64,000 bases of DNA from Rhododendron vialii (Eukaryota > Streptophyta > Magnoliopsida > Ericales > Ericaceae): assembly GCF_030253575.1 (NCBI RefSeq), contig NC_080559.1, forward strand, positions 14,731,001 through 14,795,000, in the 5' to 3' direction. Below are positions 35,950 to 47,777 of this stretch, piece after piece. The translations under genes were made by a program, and so were the position numbers. Within the stretch, counting starts at the first letter, position 1. Each line of letters starts with the position of its first letter. The notes under the pieces are model-generated. The model saw only the letters and a list, made by a program, of their open reading frames with translations. It was not told where the DNA came from and did no database searches.

Positions 35950-36545
35950 AACCGAAGGATCCATACATGGTTACGGAGATAATACCCAAAAATCTCATTC
36001 AAATATTTCAATTGGACAGAAACCTTACTAAATTTCAATTTCAGAAACTTTCTAGCCGAAGGGTACTCGAATACTTTTTTTTTTTTTTGAAGGATTTTCA
36101 AGGGATATAATTTTGTTTCAATAAAAGAAAGTATGAAACCTCATTCAAACATTTCAATATTTCAATTGGACAGAAACCTTACTAAATTTCAATTTCAGAA
36201 ACTTTCTAGCCGAAGGGTAGTCGATCCATACATGGTTACGGAGATAATACCCAAAAATCTCATTCAAATATTTTAATATTTCAATTGGACAGAAACCTTA
36301 CTAAATTTCAATTTCAGAAACTTTCTAGCCGAAGGGTACTCGAATATTTTTTTTTTTAAGGATTTTCAAGGATATAATTTTGTTTCAATAAAAGAAAGTA
36401 TGAAACCTCATTCAAACATTTCAATTGGACAGAAACCTTACTAAATTTCAATTTCAGAAACTTTCTAGCCGAAGGGTACTCGAATACAATTTTTTTTTTG
36501 AAGAATTTTCAAGGATATAATTTTGTTTCAATAAAAGAAAGTATG
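35950..36545. repeat. Four-copy degenerate tandem repeat
   Basis: A unit of 115-155 bp containing TTCAATTGGACAGAAACC and TTTCTAGCCGAAGGGTA appears four times, with starts near 35995, 36142, 36258 and 36411. The units are separated by T-runs and a GATATAATTTTGTTTCAAT segment. It is non-coding and probably arose by slippage or unequal exchange. Confidence 0.85.
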
Positions 36546-36559
36546 AATGGCACGTAGGA

Positions 36560-36692
<133 letters not shown>

Positions 36693-37555
36693 ACCTGGGA
36701 ATCTGAGGATAATGTTCCCTCAAGGAGTTTCCAATGCCTACAGCGTCCAATACCCTTCAAGCATTGGTCCACAGAGTAAGAGCAAAACCCGTAATTCTTA
36801 AGCTCTCTGATGATTCAAGCACTAATTGGGACAAAATGTTTTCTGCAGAACCCGTAATTCTTAAGCTCTCTGATGAAAAATGATCTTATTGTGGTTATAA
36901 ACTTTGAAGAAGGATAATCTAATTAAGGATTTGTTTTCTCTTTAAGGGGAATCTATCAATAATTATCTCGTGAGAACTAATGAATCAATAATTCCTTTAA
37001 TGAATCCGTAATTGATTTCCTTAAGTAAGATTACTACTTTATAGTTTGACCGGATCATTCCTTTTGATTGATTAGGATATTAATGGGAATCTATCAATAT
37101 ATAAATGTGTAGCTATTTAAATAAATTGGGAGATTAGGATATTTAAACTGATTGAAATTAGTGACTAATTTCCAAGGATTTCTCATCCAACGGTTGAAAT
37201 TTATGTACTAATCCAACGGTGAAAAATATGTACCGCTCTCTCATATTATATAGATAGTTAAGTTTGTTAGTTCTGCATGTTGTGTTACTCTATTAGGTGG
37301 ATGATTTATATGGTTGACCAATTTTTATTTTTCTTCTTTTGTTCTTAAACAAAAGTACTAAAATTCTAGCAGAAGGGATTAGAAAATTGTTCGTTCTTTA
37401 CTTGCTGATTCAAGTTAAATAGGTCAATGAATATGTTTAGGTTATTGTTTTTCACATAGTTGGATTCGTTGAGCAGGAGTTGATATATTGCACGTGAGTC
37501 AATAATTTATTTGCATGAGTTGATCGTTTGAGCGCACGGGCATTCGCTAGTACTA

Positions 37556-37640
37556 CATATAGGGGCCGGTTCTAGAAACAATACATTTTTTGGAGCCCCA
37601 CGCGAATAATCGAAGCCGTTCAATTTGTTTAAAACATATA
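37556..37640. mobile_element. Foldback MITE half copy
   Basis: It begins ATAGGGGCCGGTTCTAG and continues with GCCGTTCAATTTGTTTAAAAC, matching the left arm of copy A. The matching right arm is missing within the next kilobase, so this is a truncated copy. Confidence 0.5.
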
Positions 37641-37838
37641 CTTATATTGATTAAAAGTTTATATTGGAGATAAAGTCATTGGATGCCTGTTTGATGCTAG
37701 CTCCCTTGGTCATTTTAGTCAACAACCTTCTCAAAAGCACCAAAAGTAAGGACAAACCGCACATACTTGTTAGCACCCTTGGCACTATTGATATTTAGTC
37801 AATAATTTTTTTTTTGATCATTTAACAAGTCCGCAGGC

Positions 37839-39448
37839 TTACAAAGAAGAGTCACCTACTAAAACATAAAGAAGAGATAACGGGGGTCTAGACACCCAAT
37901 TACAAGGTAAATTCCCTGACTTGGCTAATGCAGCAACGGCATGGACAGCTTTGTTGGCTCTGCGACGAGCCCAACTGAAGATGATTCCACTAGCTCTGGC
38001 CAACTCCCTTATATCCAGAACCACTGCAGCCACCTCCCACGGAGGAACAATTTCTGAAGTGCTAAGATGGATGGCTTCCCTACAATCTGATTCCACCGTG
38101 ATTCCTTACCATCTTGAATTGGAGACCATGATACAAGCTTCCCTGATAGCTACCAATTCCCCATGGAGGACTGAGGAGATATTGGAAGTTTTGGCTCTAC
38201 CATCCATGGTAGCCCTTGTATGATCTCGAATCACCACTGCCACATTGTTGTTTGTATCCCCCTCTTTGAAAGCCACATCACAATTTGCTTTGAATTTCGA
38301 TACGTCCGGAGCCACCCAACTAGATGCAACATCTGCTATGGGTTGGTTATCCATGTGGACAGATGGAATCATGCGAGTACTTGAGAATTCCAGCTAGGCA
38401 TAATTTGCCCTAGCCATTACTACCATAGGATTCACCTTTTCATTTCGAAAAACATAATCATTTCTCGCCTTCCAAATGTTCCAAGCAGTGAAGGTGATCT
38501 TACCCAAAAAATTCATGGCAGTTGGTTTTGACATTGATTCCAAAATGTGCACAGCCCATTTGATTGTTGAATCTGGCCTCCCTATTACCCCTTCAAACAC
38601 AACATTGCAACCAAACCACACAGCTCTCGCCCACGGGCAGAAGAAAAGCAAATGCTCAATTGTTTCCACCTCTGAATTACAGATTGGGCAGGTATTTGAT
38701 TGCGCGCATTTCCTTCTAAGGAGATTCTCTTTTGTGGCCAAACCATTCCTACAAACTCGCCACCAAAAATTCTTGATTTTATTGGGGATTTTAAGCTTCC
38801 AAATAGCCCTCCAAAAGATGGCTCATGGTTGAAAAGACGAGCTCGGTTTGCAAGGGGATCTAGCAACTTGAGAATTGGTGGCAATATGATACCCAGATTT
38901 TACCGAATAACCTCCGTTCTTGCTGTGGTGCCAAACTAATTTGTCCTTGTTAAGACTAGGAAGAGGATTTTTTGGATCGCCTGAAGCTCCAAAGGACTCA
39001 TCACAGGGGCTAGTTTTGGAGTATTCCATCCTTTGCCAGAATCAATGCTCCAAAGGACTCATCACAGGGGCTAGTTTTGGAGTATTCCATCCTTTGCCAG
39101 AATCAATCACATCTGCTATAGTTTGAATGTCGGAGTTTGGTGGTTGCGTTGACTGCACTTTGAAACCTTCCAGCGATGGAGTCCAACCATCTTTCCAAAA
39201 ATTAATGGAAGCCCCATCTTGAGTTTGCCACCTAAGACCCTTCTCCAAGAGCCCCCTCCTGTGGAGGAGACTAAGCCACACCGAAGAGGCATGGCCTCCT
39301 CTAGTTGCCTGAAGAAATGAGGAGTCAAAAGAACACTCATAAATGTACCACCAAAAGCAGAAACAGAGTCATTGAATGCCAACCCCACTGGCCCTTCAGT
39401 CATCAACATAAACAATTGCTTTCTACTTCCCTTTCCTATATAAAGCAA
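37839..39448 (-). pseudogene. LINE (non-LTR retrotransposon) 3' half, decayed
   Basis: On the minus strand, reading from 39448 down, are fragments typical of the C-terminal half of plant LINE ORF2. They are GLRWQTQDGASINFWKDGW, then KLVWHHSKNGGYSVKSGYH, then the zinc-binding zf-RVT domain (CPICNSEVETIEHLLFFCPW). Next comes a plant-type RNase H (FKANCDVAFKEGD, HGELVAIREAC, ARRRANKAVHAVA). The frame shifts several times and stops interrupt it. The reverse-transcriptase palm domain and endonuclease are absent, so this is a 5'-truncated, inactive copy. Confidence 0.85.
38986..39107. repeat. 61-bp tandem duplication inside the LINE relic
   Basis: Copies at 38986-39046 and 39047-39107 both begin GCTCCAAAGGACTCATCACA and are essentially identical. 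The duplication is therefore younger than the decay of the LINE. Confidence 0.93.
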
Positions 39449-39515
39449 ACTTCACCATTGTATTCACACACTTTCAGACACAGAATTTTTTGCCCATTCT
39501 CCTCTAAAAAAACAA

Positions 39516-39647
39516 GGGAAAATGACGGCCCAAGACGTGTTTTGATAATTAATACCCACCAAGGACATGCTGAGAACAATTGTTAATGCTGAAAATGTCC
39601 TTGACGGATATTAGTTATCAAAATACGTCCTTGGCCGTCATTTTCCC
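39516..39647. mobile_element. 132-bp Mutator-like MITE (near-perfect hairpin)
   Basis: GGGAAAATGACGGCCCAAG at the left pairs with CTTGGCCGTCATTTTCCC at the right. The flanks AAAAAACAA (39507-39515) and AATAAACAA (39648-39656) match at 8 of 9 positions, as expected for a 9-bp Mutator-type target duplication. It has no coding capacity. Confidence 0.75.
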
Positions 39648-39656
39648 AATAAACAA

Positions 39657-42021
39657 TCTCCTACCCAGAGAAATATTGTAATGTATTTCCAAGTCATTGT
39701 AGTTTTCTGTAAGTTTTTAATTATACAATAAAAAGTTCATTTCAATAATTTCTATTGTTTATAAAATTTTGCGTTTACTTCATTACTAATTATTAATCTG
39801 TTTAAACAACAAAATTTCTGTTGTTTAATCTATCTTCTATGTTTATTAAAAGTAATTCTTATATATGCACTGCTTCCTCCACTGACACACACTATCTTAT
39901 GTCGGCCGGTCGCACTAAGTTATACGGAGTAAGAATTATTTTCAAGTCAATCTCATTTGATCTAATTGGCTTAAACATTCTACCTAGTCCCACCTCAAGA
40001 CTTGAATACCAATTTCAAGTACAGTTGACAATCGGATCAAAAAAAAAAGAAAGTACAGTTGACAATGCAGACTAGTGGACTATGCAGTTGTGTACACCCA
40101 TAGAGCCCATACCCCAGCCCAATCTATTTATGTTGAGTGAAACCATTAAACACTTTTGTAAAATCATATTTATAACTTTATGTTAAATATATATATTTAT
40201 GCACGAAAAAAAGTGATGCGAAAATTAATATAGGCTAAGTTTCAATTATTGTTTAAACGGGTTAAATGAACTAAAGCTAAAAAAAACACGAATATCAAGA
40301 CATGTTATTTAACGAAAATAATTTGTCCAAAGTCCTTAAGTTATAGACAAATTTTTTAGGAGAACCCCACCCATAGTGTGGAGTCAATAAGTTTTGTTGT
40401 AGAGTTAGTAAATTTTGGTTTGGTACTAATAATTTTTTTTTTTGTTGCATCAACAATTTTGCTTTGTTGTGAGGGATTTTTGGTGCGACTTTAGCAACTT
40501 TTGTACGGGAAAGGTAAATTTTCGTGTGGCAATAATTAATTTTCATAGTGAACACGATACGATATAGTGAATGTGGTGAGGGTAATACTTCGTGGATTCA
40601 AAAGATCCATCTACCTCATCCATTATGACTCATCTCACAAGTGAATTGAGTTTAAAACGAATTTAGAATGTATGAGTTTAAGTAGATTCATGAGTTTGGG
40701 TCAACATAAATCGAGTAGGTTAAAAAATTATTCAATATATTGTAATTTGCAAAATTCACTTACTAGAGATCATCCTATTAAACAAGCCCAATCCTTTTTT
40801 TCATCGACAAAAAAAATTATTAGTGAAATCTTGCCAAAGGGAACCTAAGATCAATTATCACCTAAGATCAATATAAACACTCTTACGTAATTCCCGAAGT
40901 AAATTGATCAAATAAATTAAATTATCACTACTAGCAAATAGGCCCTATATTTTGGGAAGTTGTGCAAGACAATCTCTGTGTTTTATTCACACAAATTAGA
41001 ACCCTCATGAATTAATAGAGTATGGTCTTCTTGCCAATTAGTGGTGAGAGTAGAACCTGCAAGTTGGGAAGGATAAACTCATGATTTAGTGTTGTAATTT
41101 CCCTTGACTCAAATTTCCTTGGTAGTTTGCAGATTTGATATTTTTGGTGAAGATTTATTTAGGGTTCGCAAAGATTTTACAACTATGCCTATTTAAATAG
41201 ATTCCTGCTGTAATCATTTCATCAAATTCAGAATTACAATTAAAAAAAGTCAGAATTGAAATTAAGTCAAACCGAATTCTCAGTTCAGATTATTTGATTT
41301 TGGTGTGAACATTTGGTTCACAAAGGAAGTTTATGACTATACTCATTTGGATGGGTCGTCTACATATCCAATTCAGAAAATTTGAAATTAAATCGGAAAC
41401 ATTCAAAACTGGAATCAAGTTTTCGGAGTTCTAATTGGAAATTCAATTCAAATTTTCTGTTAACAAAAAATATTTTTGACTAAACAAAGCATTTTAAGGA
41501 AATTGAATTCTTCATGCTGAGCATGATCATTATGGATCAATATGTTGGGACACAAAAAGTTATTGAATTTTTGGTGAAAAAAAAAAAGTTCTTGGATATC
41601 TTATTTTGATGCACCAGAAAGAAAAAAAGTTATTAAGTCACCCTAATAATTTAATTCAATATGCTGTTTGAGGCTTTAATTGACACATTTTTGAAGGGCC
41701 ACACGGGCTGTCCAACTCGTGTGATAATTTAGCCTTAATGCATGGCATTTTTGAAGGACTCAAATGGGCCTTGGAAAGCTTTTCTTTCGTGTTGTAAGCA
41801 CCCATATGGGCTGTACATTTTCTTTCGGCTTTGAAAGGATATGAGGTGGACCCACGTAAGCTGCCCAATTGGAGATTTGGAGGGCCCGTGAAATAGGTGG
41901 AACTTGACGGTCCAAATGAAAATCTACTAAACTTCAATAACTTGGGACATTTGATTTGATGACATAAAAGTGCATTGCATGTTAGCTTATGTTGCTTTAA
42001 AAAATATTTAATGTAGAACCA
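39657..42021. other. Intergenic, AT-rich
   Basis: No gene, RNA gene or clear transposon end was recognised. The sequence is AT-rich with many poly-A/T runs. The longest open frame is under 95 codons and looks random. Confidence 0.55.
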
Positions 42022-42432
42022 GGGTTCCGTTTGTTTGGACGTAAAATATTTTTGTCCAAAATATTTTACTTATTATTCCTTGTTTGGTTGGACAAAAAGT
42101 TGGAAAACATTTTCCATAGTTAAATATTTTCCATGATCCGACTAAAAATGATTTACTTTCAAAATAGCGGTAAGTTATTTTACCACTTCAATCTTGTGCA
42201 GCTGTGCCAGTGACTATGACGTGTTTCCCTCTATTAAACTTCTGACTTTGCCGTTTGACTGTACCTCTGTGTTGCAATTTTGGATGCCTTCATGCCTAAA
42301 CTAATTTTAAACTTTTGCCGGAAAACGTATTTTCTAATGGTTAAACAAACACTGGAAAATAACATGAAAAAGATTCTTTTTTGCAACATTATTTTATATG
42401 AAAAATATTTTACATCAAAACAAACGGAACCC
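42022..42432. mobile_element. MITE, GGNTCCRTTTGTT family, copy 2
   Basis: The ends GGGTTCCGTTTGTTTGGACG and AAACAAACGGAACCC are inverted repeats. Shared terminal text (TTTGTTTNNACGTAAAA) groups it with the element at 17475-17926. It lacks coding capacity. Confidence 0.7.
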
Positions 42433-42794
42433 AAATGAGCCATCGAAAACATGTACTTCCGTCTCTATATATGTAACGATAAGAGAATTGTTTTTTTTTT
42501 TTCTCTCCTAAACTTAAATTTAGTACGAACTGATAAAAATTGAACCCTTTGCTCGATTGGCTGATCAATTAAAACAAGTGTACCTAATACATTAAAAAAT
42601 ATTTTACATCAAAACAAACGGAATCCAAATGAGCCATCGAAAACAACATGTACTTCCGTCTCTATATATGTAACGAAAAGAGAATTGTTTTTTTTTTTTT
42701 CTCTCCTAAACTTAAATTCAGTACGAACTGATAAAAATTGAACCCTTTGCTCGATTGGCTGATCAATTAAAACAAGTGTACCTAATACATTGCC
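42407..42794. repeat. 194-bp tandem duplication
   Basis: Two copies (42407-42600 and 42601-42794) share ATTTTACATCAAAACAAACG and the block GAACCCTTTGCTCGATTGGC. The duplication covers the right end of the MITE plus its flank, so it postdates the insertion. Confidence 0.9.
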
Positions 42795-42906
42795 TACTAA
42801 AATTTGGAGACCTTTTCTGGGTCTAGGTTAGGGGTCCCGAAATGACCACTTCCTCGATTGGCCTCCCCTGAGCTGATTCTTCTCCCCATTGTGGAAATAG
42901 AACTGT

Positions 42907-43283
42907 GCTACATACACAGCAATTTGTGCACAGATCGTGCACAGATTTTATTGTGGGGCCCACCATGGGTCCCACACAAATCATCCAAGCCGTTCATTAA
43001 ATGTAAAACATTTTTTCAAGGGTCCCCGTAAAAAATAAGCTCAATCCAATACCTATAGGTGCTTTATCCAACCATCTAACTTTTCATTTAGATTTTCGGA
43101 TAATGAAAAATTATACGATTGGATCGAGCATCTATAGGTATCGGATTGAGATTATTTTTTACGGGGACCTTTGAAAAAATATTTTACATTTAATGAACGG
43201 GTCGGATGATTTGTGTGGGACCCATGGTGGGCTCCACAACGAAATCTGTGCACAATCTGTGCACAGATTGTATGTGTGTGTAG
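42907..43283. mobile_element. Foldback MITE, copy C
   Basis: The outer arms (TGCACAGATCGTGCACAGAT and AATCTGTGCACAATCTGTGC) and inner arms (CCCGTAAAAAATAAGCTCAA and TTGAGATTATTTTTTACGGG) are inverted repeats. GGGGCCCACCATGGGTCCCA pairs with TGGGACCCATGGTGGGCTCC. Its core resembles copies A and B, although the flanks differ. Confidence 0.75.
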
Positions 43284-44105
43284 ACTTTCTGGTGGAAATA
43301 TCCTTTAGTTTTGGTTAGTTTATGACCTACCAACACTTTTTAAACTGGATTTGATAGGGGGCTGAGATGTAGAGACGGGACGAGTGTAGAGTAAATGGAA
43401 TGTAGAGTGTATGGTTTTTATTCTTTCTTTCCGAATGAATGGCTCATTTGTTAGCGGGATATGATTTGGAGGGGAGAAGGTGGATATAATAAAAGGTTGA
43501 TATATATAATTAGAGGTCAATATAAAAAGGTAATCAGAGCAGTACCAAAAAAAAAAAAAAAACATATTTTTAAGATCGAGATGATATATAACATACTTTT
43601 AAGGTTGAGATTGAATTGAACTAACATCCATAAAATAACAATGTGCATATATAAAAATGATTGGACGGCATCTTAAAACTTAAAATTATAAGTAAGTGTG
43701 ATGTAACTGTTCAGATTATAAAAAAAATGGAAAATAAATAGAAGGCAGCAGTAAAATCTTACAAGTACTTAGTATCTTTTTCCGGTGCTTAATTATGATA
43801 ATTTAATATCACTCTCACGGCATCTTTGAATCTAGTCTCCACTCCGCCCATGAGTATATTCTATTTGTCTGCTTCAACGACTACAACAACTATCGTTGAA
43901 AGTGAAATTGTGCGGGTGGGTTGCACCATTGTGTCGGAAAGGTATGGAAGCAACAATTGCAATTGATTGGATCTGTTTGTTGAAATTGATTTAAGGTGTG
44001 AATACTTATTTTTTAAATTAAAGATCATATATTGTGAGAGAATGACATGCCTCGTAAAACAAAAAATAAGTACTTAAAAAATAAAAATCTTAACGGAATG
44101 GGTTC
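43284..44105. other. Intergenic, AT-rich
   Basis: Nothing recognisable. It contains an A18 run near 43545 and scattered AT-rich sequence. Confidence 0.5.
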
Positions 44106-44108
44106 TTA

Positions 44109-45165
44109 GGCCATCCACAGTGGCATAATCAAAAATGGATAACCAAAAGTTGACACATCAGCTTTTGATTATCTATTTAAGAGATTGTTAAGCTTAACAA
44201 TGTTGAGGTTCACAATGGTCACTTCTAGTCCATAACTAAAATAAGAGATACACTACAATTACACACTCTCTCCCCTTGTGTTTTCCACCATTGATCACTT
44301 CCCTCCATTACACATTTTTTTTGGCAAAAATATATCAATTTTCTCCTTTAATTTTGGGAAAAAAATTGGTGACTTCTTTCCCTAATATTATGAATTTAGA
44401 AAAAAAATCATGTACTCAAAAAAAAAAATGTGTTCTTGAATTTGTAAAAAAATGTAAGGTTTTTTATGTACTCAACTACAGGGAGAGGAACGACAAAAGA
44501 ATAAAATAAAAACGGAAAAAAAAAGTAAAATACCTTAATGCGGCGACAAATGTTTTCCACCATTGATCAATTTCCTCCATTACGATTTTTTTTTTTGGCA
44601 AAAATATATCGATTTTCTCTCATAATTTTGGAGAAAAAATTGGTGACTTTCTTTCCTCATATTATGAATTTGGAAAAAAAATTATGTACTCAAAAAAAAA
44701 AAAACAGATGTGTTCTTGAATTTGTAAAAGAATGGAAGGTTCTTCATGTACTCAACTACAAGGAGAGGAACGGAAAAAAAACGGAAAAAAAAATGAAATA
44801 CCTTAATTCCGTGACAATGAGTTGAATTGTAAATGATTGAAAGATATGAGCTTCACTTTTGGAGGGAAAGAAAAAGAAAGAGTTTGTGGCCGAAGAAAAT
44901 GAGATATAGAGCACGCGAAGAAAAGAAGAAAATACCATTTGAAGCATGCGTGTACATAAATTTTAGAACTAGTTAACTTATGTAGTGTGATATCCACAAA
45001 TTTTGATTATTGAAAAAGGTTGCTAGTTTTGATTATCCAAAGCCCAAAATTTGATTATTTATAAGAATGTTGTTAAGTTTGATTATACCATTGTGAGCCA
45101 TCTTTTACCCCAACATTGTTAACTTTAAAAATAATTTGCTTTTGATTATACTACTGTGGATGGCC
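44109..45165. mobile_element. PIF/Harbinger-type non-autonomous element
   Basis: The terminal inverted repeats GGCCATCCACAGTGGCATAA and GTGGATGGCC are flanked by a TTA duplication at 44106-44108 and 45166-45168. Inside, a block of roughly 270 bp is tandemly duplicated (both copies contain TTTTCCACCATTGATCA, at about 44280 and 44552). No transposase remains. Confidence 0.8.
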
Positions 45166-45168
45166 TTA

Positions 45169-47600
45169 GTGATTTGCATTGAAATAAGATAGATCGAAGA
45201 CATATAGAAGTATCTGGTGGGCCGAGAAGGAATTTTCAATGTCGACATTTCTCTCTCCCCTCTTCTTCTTCCATCTTTTGCTGGAATTTTTGTTCCACAA
45301 CATAGAATTCAATGCAGGAGATGTGTATATCCTCCTATATTTTAACTACAAAAATTGGATTGGTAAAATGGGTGTTCCAAATTGCATTTTATTTCATGAT
45401 GTGCTTAAATTAGATGGATTAAATAATTAAAATGACAGAGGTTGCTCAATTTTTCTCTGTAAATTTTGGGATAACCAGTAAGAAACCTTCTTTAATTTAT
45501 ATCGTAGAACTACGTGAAGAATATTTTATTCGATACGGGTTGTCAATGTTAGGACATGGTAATTACTTAGTACGAGTCACTTATATTGAGAAGTTTATGT
45601 AGGAGGCGTATAGTATTTGCTAGTATAAACAAATACATATGCCTACATGTTTTTAAATAAAATAAATGATAGCGGTATCTAAAAAAATATAATTGTCGCA
45701 AATTCAAGCGTTTAGAATATAACTTTTAAGGGTTTGGCCAGATGACGACCAATTTTGAGGCTAATTGAATCAAATTCAATCTAGTACTAAACAAACTTAA
45801 ACTCATGATCCATTGAACAATCTGAACTTAAAGTTAAGAAAGTAAGTTCTTCCCTCCGATGAATGGACATCATGATATATTGAGTACGGGTACCGTAAAA
45901 GAGATCCCATTAGTAATTAATAGCATATATATAAAATGAAAAACATATAATATATTTCTTCAGGCTGTGCAAAGACTAGATTTAAAAATCACCAAACATC
46001 AAAATGTCTAATTAAATCCATATAGTAAAATACGAAGGCATCAAAAAACTATATTGGTGTCTCTAGCTAACAGTTTATGATATGTTTTAAGGGTTGAGAT
46101 TACAAACACCTAGAGTATAAAACAAAGCGCTTTTTATTTATTTATTTACAAAATGTCTATTCATATAAACAAAGTAATACCGTTCATTCAATTGTATTTT
46201 CATAGTAAGTTTGTAAACATTAGATCATTTTTTTTCCCCATGAGATACATAGAACATTCTCCCAATAACTCTACCTCCTCTCTCTCCTCACGTTTTAGTC
46301 AATGTATCACTACTTAAATGTTGCATTTTTTTTGGTTGTCTTTTGATAAGTCAAAAATTCATATATTAACTTGGACGTTCGTCATGCTCTTTTTCAAAAT
46401 AAAGGTCCAGCCTCTATATATATATATATCCACAGATTTCACATTCCAAGCTTGATTCACAAGATAATTTTCCATAATATCTCAAGATCCAAGCTCCATC
46501 GGGTTCTCTGAATAGGCCTCCAAAACCCGCTTTCTTGTTAGTCATACCAATTAACAACCGTATGTGTTGAGCTTGATAGTTCCTGCCTCTTATATGTAAT
46601 CAACTTAGAACATGTCTCAAATTAATGTAACTGTCGCCATGTATAATCAACTTAGAAAATGCGTGTAATTAAGAAACAAAATGAACACAAAGCAAAGAGT
46701 GGAGGATTGTCAAAGTCCAATGTAACGTCACAGCTGTCTAATATACCAAAGAGAATCAGTAATGTCTAAAATCCTCTGCAGACCGCGGCAACGAAAAATA
46801 ATGAGGGCCTGAGTAAGCCAAGATCAAAAAGACCCATTACGTTGCAACTAGCTAGTAGAAATCCCCCAATACGTATCTTTGACCTGATTTGGTTGTTTTT
46901 CAAACCAAAGCCATGGCACCAGTTGTACTGGGTTGAGCTCGCCGGAGTGGACTGCCGGGGGGCCGTTCACGGGAGTGGGGAGAGAGAGAGAGATGAATGA
47001 ACGAGAGTAGAACTCCAGATTTATATGCAACAAGGGATTTCAAAAATGGTATTCATACCCCCGTAATCATGCCTAGCTTAGACCTACAACTCATTGCATG
47101 TGTTAGTCCTAAAATTCTTTGCCCTATATAAAATAAATAGGGGTAAAATGGGGTTTATTCAAATTTCAAGAAGAACAATTAATCATAAAAATTGACCGGA
47201 TTGAAAACAATGTGGTATTGCCAAATAAGACGAGCGTATCGAAACAAATATAATCTCTCTTTCTCTCTCCTCCGATCACTATCAATGGGGCCACTTACTT
47301 ATATTTATTACCAACTACCTCTATCTTTGTCTACTAAAATTGGGGTTTTGATTATAGAACATTATGGATTTCACATCATTAATTTTAGCAACGTACCCCT
47401 CGAATGAATAACCAAAAATGAGGTGACAAGTTTGATTATCTAATTTTGGTTATGCTATCGGAGATACCCTTAGTAGGAACGTGATATTTTTAGTTGGCTG
47501 GCTGGCTTACATTTTTTATTTCCCAATGTCATCTATATTTCAATTAAATATTTTTGAAAGTACGTGAAAAATTGCCGATAAAAAAAGTGAAAAATTATAA
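45169..47600. other. Intergenic upstream of the nodulin-like gene
   Basis: No gene is supported. Small frames such as 46848-47033 on the minus strand have no recognisable domain. Near 47450, TTGGTTATGCTATCGGAGAT resembles a MITE terminus, but I could not find its partner. A GA tract lies near 46980. Confidence 0.5.
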
Positions 47601-47638
47601 AACAACTACCTAGTTTCGTGTTTGCTTCCTAATCACTT

Positions 47639-47646
47639 GCACGTGC
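47639..47646. promoter_or_regulatory. G-box-like palindrome GCACGTGC
   Basis: This ACGT-core palindrome lies about 130 bp upstream of the ATG of the nodulin-like carrier gene, in a segment with further CACGT cores. Such sites are bound by bZIP/bHLH factors in plants. That it functions here is inference only. Confidence 0.3.
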
Positions 47647-47777
47647 ACGGCACGTAGATGTGAGCCACCCTTCCCAACCCCACCTCCCTCCGCCGGCCGC
47701 CGCCCCCTCTCGCTCTTACTTATTAAGCGAGCAGAAGCCCCAACTTAATTTCCATTCCTAAAACTAAAGAGGAAGAA

